Shown here piece by piece: positions 1 to 9,311 of a stretch of DNA of 64,000 nt (positions are counted from its first letter, which is position 1; each line of letters opens with the position of its first letter). A program made the position numbers and the translations under genes. The stretch is from Streptomyces sporangiiformans (GTDB taxonomy: Bacteria > Actinomycetota > Actinomycetes > Streptomycetales > Streptomycetaceae), in the NCBI RefSeq assembly GCF_005768555.2, contig NZ_VCHX02000079.1, forward strand, positions 24,181 through 88,180. The letters run 5' to 3'. The notes beneath the pieces are model-generated. The model did not search any database. It saw only the letters and a program-made list of their open reading frames with translations, and was not told the origin of the DNA.

Positions 1-521
1 ATGGCGAAGCCGATCACGTAGTGGCCGATGGCGGTGAAGGTGCGGGCGGCCAGGCCGACCGAGAACCCGTGGCTCAGGAGCAGTGTGATGAGCCGTTCCC
101 TGGCGCGGAGTCCGTTGGGGCCGACGGGAACCTGGGCCGCCAGCAAGGGCACCGCATGAGGGTGTCGGCGCAGGGTGTCGTAGAAAGTCTCCGCGGCGGC
201 GGCCACGGCTTCCCGCCAGGACAGGCTGTCCAACTCCTCGGGCGGGATTCCGACCTCGCCCAGGATTCTGTCGGCCACGAGGGCGAGGAGTTCGTCCTTG
301 CCGTTGAAGTGGCGGTAGAGCGTTGCCGTGCCCGAGTCCAGGGCGTCGGCGAGCATGCGCAGGGTCAGTGCCTGGATCCCGACTTCGTCGATGAGCTTCA
401 GGGCGGTGTCGATGATCCGGCCTACGTCCATCGGGGGGCGTCCGCGCCGGTACGCAGGGGCCGGTTTCCGGCTCGCCCACCAGGCAGGACTGCCCGGCGC
501 CGCCGGAGTCTCCGAAGCCAT
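1..521 (-). CDS. TetR-family transcriptional regulator, C-terminus beyond left edge
   Basis: Reading leftward from an ATG at 521 gives about 173 residues with no stop before the window edge. The N-terminal helix-turn-helix is typical of TetR proteins (a TLRMLADAL helix, then GTATLYRHF and NGKDELL). The following helices, with a RRHPHAVPLLAA stretch, resemble the ligand-binding domain of tetracycline-repressor-type members. A GAAAGGA ribosome site lies about 10 bases upstream. Its target is unknown; such regulators usually repress an adjacent transporter or enzyme, which would lie left of the window. The first 30 residues are Pro/Ala/Arg-rich, so translation may instead start at the internal ATG near 431. 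Confidence 0.85.
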   Translation of the reverse strand, partial: MASETPAAPGSPAWWASRKPAPAYRRGRPPMDVGRIIDTALKLIDEVGIQALTLRMLADALDSGTATLYRHFNGKDELLALVADRILGEVGIPPEELDSLSWREAVAAAAETFYDTLRRHPHAVPLLAAQVPVGPNGLRARERLITLLLSHGFSVGLAARTFTAIGHYVIGFA

Positions 522-1017
522 GAAGCGGTCATCCTTTCAGCGGCCGATCTCCGCATGCGTGCGTCGAGAAAAGGGTATTTTTCGGCTCCAGAGTATCCGT
601 TAACGACCCCCGGCTCGGTCTCCAAGAGCCCGGGCCGTTGCCTACGGGCCGGATCTCGACCAGGCGATGGAGCCTGTATCTCCAAGTCTTTCGTCAGTTT
701 GCTCGGCCTCAAGGTTGTCGGGCCCCTGCCCTCGTCCGGTGAACCCAGCGCGGGGACGGCAGCGTGACCGACGGACGTGCCCTGCGGCGCGCTACGTGCA
801 GCGGGCAGAAGTGAGGAAGCCGGCCGCGGCCAAAGACATGCCTCCGGCGGGGGCGCTCAGGCTCCGAGATGGAGGGGGCGCCGTTCGCGAGTGCCGGCAG
901 ACGGGATGGGAGCTGGGGAGGGTGGTGGGGAGGGCCGTGACTTCCGCTCGCCTGAATAGCTAAGATCCCTTGCGACCTGCGGAAAGTCCGCACAAGCGGG
1001 CCTCCCGGAGGTACGGA
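522..1017. other. intergenic region without a recognisable gene
   Basis: No open frame here has a recognisable domain. The part next to the TetR start holds an imperfect dyad near 573-599 (GGGTAT facing AGTATCC) that could be the operator and promoter of the TetR gene. The rest is unassigned. Confidence 0.4.
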
Positions 1018-1680
1018 ATGTGTGGAAAAGCGGCGTCGCCGGGCGGGCTCGCCCGGTGGACGTGCGGAATGCTCGCCTGCTTCGCGTTGGTGACTGTGGC
1101 GACCGAGGTAGCAGGCTGGCACAGGTACCAGGTGCTACTGGCACTAGCGCTGAAGCGGTCGGATGAAGGCGAGGCGTTGGTCAGAGCCGACATGTGGTTC
1201 GGGAATCTGACTGGGTGGTGGCAGGCGACGTTCCTCGCGACCATGCTGCTGTTCATCCTCTGGCTCGACAGCATGCGTTCACTCGCGGACACGGTTTGGC
1301 CCCAAGGGCAGCGCCGCCACCGTGCTTGGGTGCTCTTCGGCTGGCTGGTTCCACTGGGACAGCTGTTCATACCGAAGATGTTCATCAACGACCTGTGGGC
1401 TGCCGCCCAGCCAGCGATGCGACGCCGTCGCGGCAACCCTCTGCTCACCATTTGGTGGCTCACCGTACTCGCCGCAGGCGCCTGGGCCACGGACGGCTAC
1501 TCGGCTCTGAAGCAGGCTGCCACAGCGGGCGAGGCCCGCCAGGCGCTGCGGCATGTGATGCTCAGCGACGGTCTGCGCATCGGAGCCGCCGCGCTAACCA
1601 TCGCCGTCGTCTGGCGGCTGAGCGGCTTGCTGCACCACGCGAAGGACAGCGAAGCCTCGGCGGATGCGCACAGTAGCTAG
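1018..1680 (+). CDS. DUF4328 domain-containing membrane protein
   Basis: The 220-residue product resembles the DUF4328 family, actinobacterial membrane proteins of unknown function. Four to five hydrophobic segments are visible. The family pattern of a Trp-rich loop, a P..G and PK motif (LFIPKMFINDLW) and a late WWL helix is present. The start is chosen at the ATG directly behind GGAGG at about 1007-1011; an upstream TTG at 970 has no ribosome site. There is no operon partner: the upstream neighbour is a TetR gene on the other strand and downstream lie a terminator-like hairpin and a tRNA remnant. The assignment rests on overall pattern; the function is not known. Confidence 0.75.
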   Translation: MCGKAASPGGLARWTCGMLACFALVTVATEVAGWHRYQVLLALALKRSDEGEALVRADMWFGNLTGWWQATFLATMLLFILWLDSMRSLADTVWPQGQRRHRAWVLFGWLVPLGQLFIPKMFINDLWAAAQPAMRRRRGNPLLTIWWLTVLAAGAWATDGYSALKQAATAGEARQALRHVMLSDGLRIGAAALTIAVVWRLSGLLHHAKDSEASADAHSS

Positions 1681-1758
1681 GCGCGTGCCCCTTGCGTGCC
1701 CGAACGAGCGGGAAACCGCGGGGAACAGCGGTCGCTCACGGACACCGGCAACGGCGAA

Positions 1759-1789
1759 GGCCCCCGACTGACTTGGCTGGTCAGGGGCC
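1759..1789 (-). terminator. hairpin after the tRNA-Ser remnant
   Basis: An inverted repeat (GGCCCC with CTGAC, facing GTCAGGGGCC) with a short loop follows the 3' end of the tRNA-like segment. It fits a tRNA terminator carried along with the fragment. Confidence 0.5.
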
Positions 1790-1798
1790 GTTCATCTG

Positions 1799-1858
1799 CG
1801 GTGGGTGTGGGTTTTGAACCCACGGTGACATAGCTGCCACGACGGTTTTCAAGATCGT
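1799..1858 (-). pseudogene. 3' half of a tRNA-Ser (anticodon UGA) gene; candidate attachment-site scar
   Basis: On the minus strand the segment reads as the 3' part of a type II tRNA: anticodon loop CTTGAAA, a six-base-pair variable arm (GTGGCA/TGTCAC around GCTA), T-arm GTGGG-TTCAAAA-CCCAC and acceptor strand ACCCACC. A serine tRNA with this 3' end is known in Streptomyces. The D-arm and the pairing 5' acceptor strand (GGTGGGT would be needed) are absent from the adjacent 150 bases, so this is not a functional gene. The anticodon-to-3'-end part of a tRNA is the usual identity block left by integrases of phages and integrative plasmids, which is the inferred origin. Confidence 0.7.
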
Positions 1859-2345
1859 CTGCAGTTCCGAAGATGTGCCAGAGTTGCCATCCAGCGGCCT
1901 CCGCCCCGTAATCATGGGCACAAGACAGCCCGCTCGTACCACTCTGCCGGGAAGCGATCGCGGTACGAACGGGCCCTAGACGCCTTGGAGGCATCAGTCA
2001 TGAGTCTGGCCCCATCCCCGCATGCTGTGTCGAACCCCATGGTTCCGCTCTGGGTAATCACCGTGATCATCGTCGTCGTGGCGTTGCCCTCCACCAACAC
2101 CGCCTTTGACGCCTGGGCGAATGCAGTCGCTGTCTCATCAGCTCTCGTTGGCGGCAGGTCGTTTCAACTCAAGCCGCTCTCGCTCTGTCTTGCTGACCGG
2201 TGGCACCCTGTACAGCAGCGAAGCGCGGCAACCGCCGTGACCACAGCCGCCCAGTAACCACGCCAACGAAATGGCCCGAGCCGACTCCGCCTGACATCTA
2301 CGGCTGACATCAACGACAGCCGGACATCAGCGGAACAGTACGGGC
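1859..2345. other. region with no convincing gene
   Basis: A plus-strand frame at 1985-2257 could encode 90 residues with one hydrophobic stretch (WVITVIIVVVALP), but it has no family match that I recognise and an ordinary start context. I treat the region as spacer between the tRNA remnant and the transposase remnant. Confidence 0.35.
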
Positions 2346-2790
2346 CTAAGGGTTGTCCCGTAAATGATCTTCGAGTTGTCTCGAGGCGTTGTGTTCCTCT
2401 TTCCAGGCCGAGAGTTCGGCCTGGCCGCGCTCGCGACGGTGGGGGATGACCAGGCCGGTGCCCCGGTAGCCGCCGTCCGCGATCACAGTCGTCTTGCCGA
2501 CGGTGTCCTTCGCACCGGAGACAGCTCCCATGCCTTGCGGTCGTTGCGATTTCCGGGCAGCAGCCGGCCGACGGCGACGATCAGCCGGGTGTCGGCGTCG
2601 ATGACGACCTGGTGGTTGGTCGAGTAGCGGTAGTTCTTCGACTGCTCAGCGACGGTGTGGTCACGGGTGGAGATGAGGGTGCCGTCCACGATCAGCACGG
2701 CGCCCTTACGGAACCGCTTACGGGGCTGCAGCGCGAGTGTCGCCCTCGGTGATGCTCGTAGGCCCGAAGCACCGCTTCCGCCTGCGCGGC
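2346..2790 (-). pseudogene. DDE transposase remnant, IS5-like (DDE_Tnp_4 type)
   Basis: The catalytic core is recognisable: VDGTLISTRDH (first Asp), SKNYRYSTNHQV, PGNRNDRKAWE, then in another frame IADGGYRGTG (second Asp) and HRRERGQAELSAWK. The frame changes near 2500-2530. The C-terminal part with the catalytic Glu is missing after about 2350, where GGGTTGTCCCGTAA resembles a terminal inverted repeat. The usual N-terminal helix-turn-helix is also not recognisable. The element is dead. Confidence 0.8.
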
Positions 2791-3076
2791 GATCGACGAA
2801 CCGCCGTACTTCGCCCTGCCGAAGGGGGCGAAGACACGCACCGTCGACATGCCCTCCTCCGTGGCCGAAGAATTGAAGCATCACGTCGAAATGTTCCCGC
2901 CGGTGGAGGTAGCGGATGCGCGCACCTCCTTGACCAGAGGGTTGGCATCGCCTTGACTGCTACAGCCCCGTTTCAACACCCGTCTCCATGACTGGCTCAA
3001 CGCACCCCGATCGCGTGAGTCATGAACCACCGTCATCCTGAGGCCCCGTCAACGGCACCGTGATAGTCCTCGGGCG

Positions 3077-3979
3077 TCAACTCCGGGTCAGATCCCGTGC
3101 ACTGCGGCTGATTCGGTCGAGCGCGACGCGGGCAGCAACGACGGCCGGGTGGTCGTGGCTGCCAGTGCGGGTAGCGATGAGGACGCGCCGAGCGTTCGGC
3201 GGCGTCAGCTCGGTAAGTGTCACTGTAGGAGCGTGGACGCCCCAGGCAAGTTTGGGTAGGAATCCGACCGCCTGCCCGGCTTCGATCAATCGCACATGGA
3301 AGGTGAGGTCGGTCGACTGGTAGCGAACGTGGGGTTCAAAGCCGGCTTGGCGGCAGACAGCGCTGGCCCAGCGCCTGGCGGCATTGCCCTCGGGTTCCAT
3401 GACCCAAGGCAGGTGTGCGAGAGCTGCGAGTTGCGGCGGCTCGCCGTCCGGTGGGGTGGCTAGAAGTAGAGGATCCTCGAGGAGAAGCTGAGTGTGCAGG
3501 CCGCTCAGCGCCGACGGCGGCTCTCCCGGGTACTCCTCGGCGATGACCAGGTCGAATTCGTGCGCGACAAGCGCCCGCAGCGGTGTGCGTTCGTTCTCCT
3601 GATGCACGTGGACGCGAAGCTGCGGATGCTCGCGCTGAAGCAGCTCTACGGCAGGCAGGACCAGAGTCTTAGCCGCAGTCTGAAAGGTTGCAATCCGCAG
3701 GTCCCCCTCGAGCACAGTCTTAGCCCGGGCGATATCGGCCTCAGCCTGCTCGAGCCGGTCCAAGATCACCTCGATATGCCCGACCAGCATCTCCGCCGCG
3801 GGCGTCAGACGGACCCGGCGTCCCATAGGTTCCAGGAGCGGGACGCCCACCTCGGTCTCCAGCTGCGAAAGCTGCGAAGAGATGGTCGAAGGACTGTACG
3901 AGAGGGCCGAAGCCACAGCTGCAAGGGTGCCGCGGTGCTTGAGTTCGCGCAGCAACCGAAGCCGGTGAAGGTCGTACAT
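3077..3979 (-). CDS. LysR-family transcriptional regulator
   Basis: The 300-residue protein has the full LysR layout. The N-terminal winged helix-turn-helix (residues 1-60) contains GTLAAVASALSYSPSTISSQ and QLETEVGVPLLE. The substrate-binding domain (about 90-295) has the typical hydrophobic strand pattern and a DLVIAEEYP turn. The ATG at 3979 begins MYDLHRLRLLREL, the usual first helix; the frame stays open upstream only because it runs into an IS630 relic. It faces away from the liv operon, with the IS relic between them, so control of that operon is possible but unproven. Confidence 0.88.
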   Translation of the reverse strand: MYDLHRLRLLRELKHRGTLAAVASALSYSPSTISSQLSQLETEVGVPLLEPMGRRVRLTPAAEMLVGHIEVILDRLEQAEADIARAKTVLEGDLRIATFQTAAKTLVLPAVELLQREHPQLRVHVHQENERTPLRALVAHEFDLVIAEEYPGEPPSALSGLHTQLLLEDPLLLATPPDGEPPQLAALAHLPWVMEPEGNAARRWASAVCRQAGFEPHVRYQSTDLTFHVRLIEAGQAVGFLPKLAWGVHAPTVTLTELTPPNARRVLIATRTGSHDHPAVVAARVALDRISRSARDLTRS

Positions 3980-4229
3980 CACGCACCAATCGCCGCCCGT
4001 GACCACCGATTCGTCGCTTGAGATAACCAATCGTACGCGAAAACATGTGCTGCCCCGCATTGAGGCACCGCGAGACTGCCTCGTCCTGCGGTATGTCCAA
4101 CGAGCACGTGGGTCGTGGTCAACCTTCGTTTGAGCAGGTCGGGTGAAGGGTGAAGACGCTTGGACGAGGCTGGTGACGCGGGGGGTATTGCGCGCAGTTG
4201 ACTTCCTGCTGGCTTGCGGAGAGCCGCTC

Positions 4230-4700
4230 CCAGCGGCCGCGGCAGGGCAGCCGTACGGTGCCTCCGGCGCCTTGGCGGTGCCCTTGCGGCGTCGCCGGTT
4301 GACGCCCCACGTCCAGTCGTCGCCCACGGAGGAGTAGCCGTGGAAGTAGGCGACGCCGTGGGTGCGGTGGTAGGTCGCCGGCAGGCCGTCGGGCTGGCTC
4401 TGCTTCGCCCAGCACGAGTCGGCGGTGGGCCGGATCCCAAGGGGCCCGAATTCGTCGTAGGCGAACCGGTGGATCACATCGCGCACGGTGTCCTCGTCGG
4501 CCTGCACCAGCTGGGCGATTACCGGAACACGGTCCCCGCCCGCCGGGACCGGCAGCATCATCGCGCGCCGGTGACGCACCGAACTCGTGCTGCCGGCGCG
4601 CGATCTGGTGCAGCTTCTGCCCCTCCTGGGACAGGCTCAGCCACCGCGCCCCCACCGGTCGGACGTCACCGCACATCCAACCGCCACGACCAACCACCAA
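4230..4700 (-). pseudogene. IS630-family transposase, internally deleted and frameshifted
   Basis: The N-terminus starts in one frame (MCGDVRPVGARWLSL) and continues in another with VIAQLVQADEDTV. It then jumps directly from the helix-turn-helix end (DVIHRF) to the catalytic region (DEFGPLGIRPTA), skipping roughly 130 residues that are present in the second copy at 46291-47090. The later HGYSSVGDDWTWGVNRR block is kept, then similarity ends. It sits between the LysR gene and livH. Confidence 0.8.
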
Positions 4701-4979
4701 CCCGGCGAACCTACGCGGTCACAGCACTGGATGGTTTCTGCCCAGTGATTGGTCGAAAATACCGATGAGTGCGCATCGATAACGACGACTGGACCGGACA
4801 ATGGGGGGCGCATAGCATTCCAGAACCGCGAGAATCGGCCACCCCGAGATGTGCGGTACGGCCGACGCAGCCCGCGGCTCATTGGTATCGGTCGTCGGTC
4901 TCCCCACGCTGTCGTCGCTGCCTGCTGGCCCCCTGCCGCAGGCCGATCAGATATCCCGCCACGCGATTTCGGAGAGGCC

Positions 4980-6302
4980 ATGACACCACCCCGTGCACGT
5001 TGGCGCGTACGCCGCCATCCTGCTTGCCTGTCACTACTGCGGGGATCGGTCATGCTCGTGATCGCCCTGCTCGCCGTCGTGGCAGTGGGCGCTCCGACGT
5101 ACGCGGCCGGTGATCGGACCGTGCAGGGAACGTTGCGCAACTCTGCAGACAACAACGCGCCGGTCGCTGGGGTGAAGATCAGTGCCCAGACCAGTACAGG
5201 GAAGACCTACACGGGCGTTAGCAACGACCAAGGCCGGTTCGTGATCACTGTGCCCGGCAGCGACTCGGGCACCTTGACCGTCACATTGGACACCAAAACG
5301 CTTCCCGATGCTGTGCAGATCCGCGACGGAGCGTCGAACACCTTGCGGCCAACGGGCAGCTTGAGCACGATCACCGTCAACTTCCCCCTCGGTCCCGATA
5401 CCCGTCAAGTGTCGACAGCGTGGGACCAGGTCCCCCAACTGCTCTACAACGGCCTGCTGTTCGGCCTGGTGCTGTCATTGGGGGCTCTTGGCCTGTCCAT
5501 GGTGTTCGGCACGACGGGACTGTCGAACTTCTCCCACGGCGAACTGGTGACCTTCGGGGCATTCGCCACCTATCTCGGCAACCGGGTCGTAGGGCTGCCG
5601 ATCGTCGTGGCGGTGGCGGTGGCGGTAGTGCTGTCGGCACTGTTCGGCTACCTGAACGACAAGGGTTTGTGGGGTCCACTCAGACGCCGCGGAACGGGAC
5701 TGATCGCCATGATGATCGTCTCGATCGGTCTGCAGTTCCTTCTCCGGAACTTCTACCAGTACTTCACAGGTGGCCGCGCCTTGACCTACCGCGAATACGT
5801 CACGCCCGCCGGCCGAGACGCCTTCGGCTTGTTCACCTATACCAATCGAGATGTTGTCGTCATCTCGATCAGTCTGCTTGCGCTCGTCGCGGTCACTCTT
5901 GCTTTGCAGTTCACCCGGCTCGGTCGCGCCACGCGCGCGGTGTCGGACAATCCGGCCCTGGCCTCTGCGACGGGGATCAACGTCGGTCGTGTCATAGCCA
6001 CGGTGTGGATCGTGGGCACCGCGCTGGCGGGACTGAGCGGGGCGTTCCTGGGATTCTCCCAATCGGTGACCTACCAACTGGGAGCGCAGGTACTGCTGTT
6101 GGTCTTCGCCGCTACCTGCGTCGGAGGTCTGGGATCAGTGTGGGGCGCGATGATCGGCTCGATCATCATCGGGCTGTTCGTGGAGACCTCAACCTTGGTC
6201 ATCCCATCGGAACTCAAGTTCGCGGGCGCGATGGTTCTGCTGGTGCTGGTCCTGCTCGTCCGACCACAAGGCCTGCTCGGCCGCGCCGAGAGGATCGGGT
6301 GA
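4980..6302 (+). CDS. livH: branched-chain amino acid-type ABC transporter permease with extra N-terminal domain
   Basis: The 440-residue membrane subunit belongs to the LivH family of importers for branched-chain amino acids and related compounds. Residues 1-45 form a signal-like hydrophobic segment ending near PTYAAG. About 45-135 resembles an exported carboxypeptidase-regulatory-like beta-sandwich (GTLRN, AGVKISAQ, GVSNDQGRFVITVP). From about 145 the permease core follows, with eight or so membrane helices and the family motifs GLSMVFGTTGLSNFSHGE and GINVGRV. It is about 140 residues longer than E. coli LivH. The ATG at 4980 is preceded by GGAGAGG. The downstream livM starts 4 bases after its stop, so they are co-transcribed. 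The N-terminal domain has no proven role; it may contact the binding protein outside the membrane. Confidence 0.92.
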   Translation: MTPPRARWRVRRHPACLSLLRGSVMLVIALLAVVAVGAPTYAAGDRTVQGTLRNSADNNAPVAGVKISAQTSTGKTYTGVSNDQGRFVITVPGSDSGTLTVTLDTKTLPDAVQIRDGASNTLRPTGSLSTITVNFPLGPDTRQVSTAWDQVPQLLYNGLLFGLVLSLGALGLSMVFGTTGLSNFSHGELVTFGAFATYLGNRVVGLPIVVAVAVAVVLSALFGYLNDKGLWGPLRRRGTGLIAMMIVSIGLQFLLRNFYQYFTGGRALTYREYVTPAGRDAFGLFTYTNRDVVVISISLLALVAVTLALQFTRLGRATRAVSDNPALASATGINVGRVIATVWIVGTALAGLSGAFLGFSQSVTYQLGAQVLLLVFAATCVGGLGSVWGAMIGSIIIGLFVETSTLVIPSELKFAGAMVLLVLVLLVRPQGLLGRAERIG

Positions 6303-6306
6303 GGAC

Positions 6307-7287
6307 ATGGACATCATCGGCGCCCTCACGGGGGCACTGCACGACGGTTTCGGCTATCTGGCCGTCTCGTTCTGCTTGGCTGCGATCGGTTTGAACATTC
6401 AGTTCGGCTACGCCGGGCTGGTCAACTTCGGTCAGGCCGCCTTCTTGTCGGTAGGCGGTTACGTCATGGGCGCGGCGATCGCCACAAGCGGGGTTCCCAC
6501 CGTCCTCGCGATTCTGCTCGCGATCGCCTTCACCGTGGCGTTGGCGTTGATATTGGGTATCCCGACCCTGCGTCTTAGGGCGGATTACCTGGCGATCGTC
6601 ACCATCGCGGCGGCAGAGATCCTACGACTTGTGTTCGGGACGTCGTTCCGGACGTACTTTCACGGCAAGGACGGTGTGACCGGCTTTACCGCCGGGTTCC
6701 GAAGCCTCAACCCGCTGCCGAACTACGACGGCTTCTTCCTGACCTACAGCCGGGAGGAGCTGTGGACAGTCATGGTCGGCTGGGGTTTGGTCATCATGAT
6801 CAGTCTGCTCACCTGGGCCCTGATGCGATCACCGTGGGGAAGGGTTCTTCGGGGCATCCGTGAAGACGAGGACGCGATGCGGTCTCTGGGCAAGAACGTC
6901 TACGGCTACAAGATCCAGGCCCTCATCCTCGGTGGAGTGGTGGGATGCGTCGGAGGCTTCGTGGGCGCGTTCGGGGCCGCTTCGGTCCAGGCCGACACGT
7001 TCAACCTGGACTTCACCTTCATCGCCTTGACCATGCTCATCCTGGGTGGCGCCGCTCGGGTCCTTGGTCCGGTCGTCGGCGCGGTGATGTTCTGGGCGAT
7101 CCTGTCGTTCCTCGGATCGGTCTTGACTCAGTTGGCGAGCTACCCGGTCGTGGCCCAGTTCATGAACGCCGACCAAGCGTCAACCATCCGGCTGATGTTG
7201 GTCGGATTGGTGCTGATGCTGCTGATGATCTACCGGCCGCAAGGCATCTTCGGTGATCGAAGGGAGATCGCGCTCGATGCCCACTGA
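6307..7287 (+). CDS. livM: branched-chain amino acid-type ABC transporter permease
   Basis: The 326-residue second membrane subunit of the importer has about eight to nine membrane helices. The LivM signature regions are present: GLNIQFGYAGLVNFGQAAF near the start, TLRLRADYLAIVTIAAAEI in the middle, the cytoplasmic coupling loop GRVLRGIREDEDAMRSLGKN that contacts the ATPases, and the late RPQGIFG end. Length agrees with bacterial LivM. It lies 4 bases after livH and overlaps livG by 11 bases, which argues for translational coupling and a stoichiometric complex. Confidence 0.95.
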   Translation: MDIIGALTGALHDGFGYLAVSFCLAAIGLNIQFGYAGLVNFGQAAFLSVGGYVMGAAIATSGVPTVLAILLAIAFTVALALILGIPTLRLRADYLAIVTIAAAEILRLVFGTSFRTYFHGKDGVTGFTAGFRSLNPLPNYDGFFLTYSREELWTVMVGWGLVIMISLLTWALMRSPWGRVLRGIREDEDAMRSLGKNVYGYKIQALILGGVVGCVGGFVGAFGAASVQADTFNLDFTFIALTMLILGGAARVLGPVVGAVMFWAILSFLGSVLTQLASYPVVAQFMNADQASTIRLMLVGLVLMLLMIYRPQGIFGDRREIALDAH

Positions 7288-8308
7288 CAACTTCCCCAAT
7301 GACCACCTCTCCTCGGGCGCCGCACGCAAGGACGTCTCCGCTGCCGGTGATACGTCCCAGCCAAGGGTTCCCGACCCCGGCGCCGGGGAGAACAAATCGA
7401 TGCACGAGTGCCGGACTGCCTTGCAGTTGGTGCCGCATGAGGCTGGCGCTGCCAAACCCGACCCCATTGTGGTCGTGAACGGAATCCGCCGCACCTTCGG
7501 CGGCCTCACCGCGGTCGACGTGGAACATCTCGAAATCCAACGTGGGGTCATCACCGCCTTGATCGGACCCAACGGTGCGGGCAAGACCACGTTCTTCAAC
7601 CTGCTCACCGGCTTCGATCAACCCGATGCCGGTTCCTGGTCCTTCGACGGGGCACCGCTCAAAGGCAAGGCAGCCTACAAAGTGGCACGCCTCGGCATGG
7701 TCCGGACCTTCCAGCTGACCAGAGTGCTCTCGAAACTGACGGTACTGGAGAACATGCGGATGGGCGCCACAGGTCAGCGTGGCGAACGCCTGTGGGCCGC
7801 CGCGCTCCCCGCCCTGTGGCGGGCGCAGGAACGAGACATCACCGACCGGGCCAGAGACCTGCTGAAGCGGTTCAAGCTCGACGCCAAGGAGGCAGACTTC
7901 GCCGGGTCCCTGTCAGGCGGCCAGAGAAAGCTGCTCGAGATGGCGCGAGCGCTCATGGTCGAACCGAAGCTGGTCATGCTCGACGAACCCATGGCCGGCG
8001 TCAACCCAGCGCTGAAGCAGTCCCTGCTCGGGCATGTGAAGTCGCTGCGGGATCAGGGAATGAGCGTCCTGTTCGTCGAACACGACATGGACATGGTGCG
8101 AGAGATCTCCGACTGGGTGGTCGTCATGGCCCAGGGCAAGGTAATCGCCGAGGGACCCCCCACATCCATCATGTCCGACGAACGTGTCATCGATGCCTAC
8201 CTCGGAGCTCGCCACGACACCGACATCAGCGAGCTCGAACGCGTAATCCAGGTCGAGCACACGCACGACCACGCCGAGCAGAGGGCCGACCGGGAGGTCC
8301 CGAGATGA
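7277..8308 (+). CDS. livG: branched-chain amino acid-type ABC transporter ATP-binding protein
   Basis: The 343-residue ATPase carries Walker A GPNGAGKTT, signature SLSGGQRK, Walker B VMLDEP and the switch His (EHDMDMV). The C-terminal LivG-type tail ends with ERVIDAYLG. Compared with E. coli LivG it has about 65 additional N-terminal residues, Pro/Gly-rich and probably disordered, and a 30-residue charged tail. The start is taken at the ATG at 7277, which overlaps the livM end and has AGGGAGA upstream; an internal ATG at 7400 is possible. Its stop overlaps the livF start in an ATGA arrangement. Confidence 0.93.
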   Translation: MPTDNFPNDHLSSGAARKDVSAAGDTSQPRVPDPGAGENKSMHECRTALQLVPHEAGAAKPDPIVVVNGIRRTFGGLTAVDVEHLEIQRGVITALIGPNGAGKTTFFNLLTGFDQPDAGSWSFDGAPLKGKAAYKVARLGMVRTFQLTRVLSKLTVLENMRMGATGQRGERLWAAALPALWRAQERDITDRARDLLKRFKLDAKEADFAGSLSGGQRKLLEMARALMVEPKLVMLDEPMAGVNPALKQSLLGHVKSLRDQGMSVLFVEHDMDMVREISDWVVVMAQGKVIAEGPPTSIMSDERVIDAYLGARHDTDISELERVIQVEHTHDHAEQRADREVPR

Positions 8309-9189
8309 CTTCTGCCCATCACGGCCCATCGGACTCCCAGGTCACCGATCAGGGCGAGATCGTGGCTGAAACCGACCCCAACGCCCCAAAGATCGACGAG
8401 GCAGCTCGGACAAGGCATCTGCAGGCGGCCGAGGGCGCAACCCTTCGCGCCGACAATCTGATCGCCGGGTACCTCCCCGGAGTCAACATCTTGAATGGCG
8501 CCGATCTGTACTGCCAACCCGGCGAGTTGGTCGGCATCATCGGACCCAACGGCGCCGGCAAGTCGACACTGCTCAAAGCACTCTTCGGGCTGGTCAAGAT
8601 CACCACCGGGACGGTTCGCTTGCGGGGCGAGGAGGTCACGAACCAGCGCGCCGACGCACTGGTATCCCAAGGGATCGGCTTCGTACCGCAAACCAACAAC
8701 ATTTTCCCCTCGCTCACCATCGAGGAAAACCTGCAGATGGGGTGCTACCAGAACCCCAAGAAGTTCGCCCCCCGGTTCGCGTTCGTGACCGAGCTGTTCC
8801 CTGCGCTGGGCCGGCGCCGCAAGCAACGGGCCGGACAATTGTCAGGCGGTGAGCGGCAGATGGTGGCTATGGGCCGGGCTCTGATGATGGAACCCTCCGT
8901 GTTGTTGCTCGACGAACCCTCAGCGGGCCTGTCCCCGGCGATGCAGGACGAGGTGTTTGTCCAGACCCGAGCCATCAACCGCACCGGTGTGTCGGTCGTC
9001 ATGGTCGAGCAGAACGCACGCCGCTGCCTGCAGATCTGCGACCGCGGATACGTCCTCGACCAAGGACGCAATGCCCACACCGGGTCCGGACAGTCGCTGG
9101 CCCGTGACCCCAGGGTGATCGAGCTGTATCTCGGCACCTTGGCCAAGGCCGCCCAGGCAGACAGCACACCTGCCGACAGGCGGAACTAG
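8305..9189 (+). CDS. livF: branched-chain amino acid-type ABC transporter ATP-binding protein
   Basis: The 294-residue second ATPase has Walker A GPNGAGKST, the Q-loop in PQTNNIFPSLT, signature QLSGGERQ, Walker B LLLDEPSAGLSP and the VEQNARRCL switch region, all LivF-like. The ATG at 8305 overlaps the livG stop by four bases, with GGGAGG just upstream. The first 45 residues are acidic and not part of the fold. With livG it should form the heterodimeric motor under livH and livM. A gap of 122 bases separates it from the binding-protein gene. Confidence 0.94.
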   Translation: MTSAHHGPSDSQVTDQGEIVAETDPNAPKIDEAARTRHLQAAEGATLRADNLIAGYLPGVNILNGADLYCQPGELVGIIGPNGAGKSTLLKALFGLVKITTGTVRLRGEEVTNQRADALVSQGIGFVPQTNNIFPSLTIEENLQMGCYQNPKKFAPRFAFVTELFPALGRRRKQRAGQLSGGERQMVAMGRALMMEPSVLLLDEPSAGLSPAMQDEVFVQTRAINRTGVSVVMVEQNARRCLQICDRGYVLDQGRNAHTGSGQSLARDPRVIELYLGTLAKAAQADSTPADRRN

Positions 9190-9311
9190 GACCCCGACCA
9201 CACATCTTCGCCGGTCGAATTCTCCCCTCGCGTCCACTCCTGACACCCGCCACGGCACGGTCGTGCACCACACCAAGAGCGCAACAGTCATCACCCACAC
9301 CTGGAGGTCCC

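Noticed and set aside
1859..1960. Search for the 5' half of the tRNA-Ser to call a functional tRNA
   Set aside because: No D-arm and no GGTGGGT-type acceptor strand is present upstream of the anticodon part.
1985..2257. Possible small membrane protein
   Set aside because: Only one hydrophobic stretch, no ribosome site and no relatives recognised; kept as spacer.
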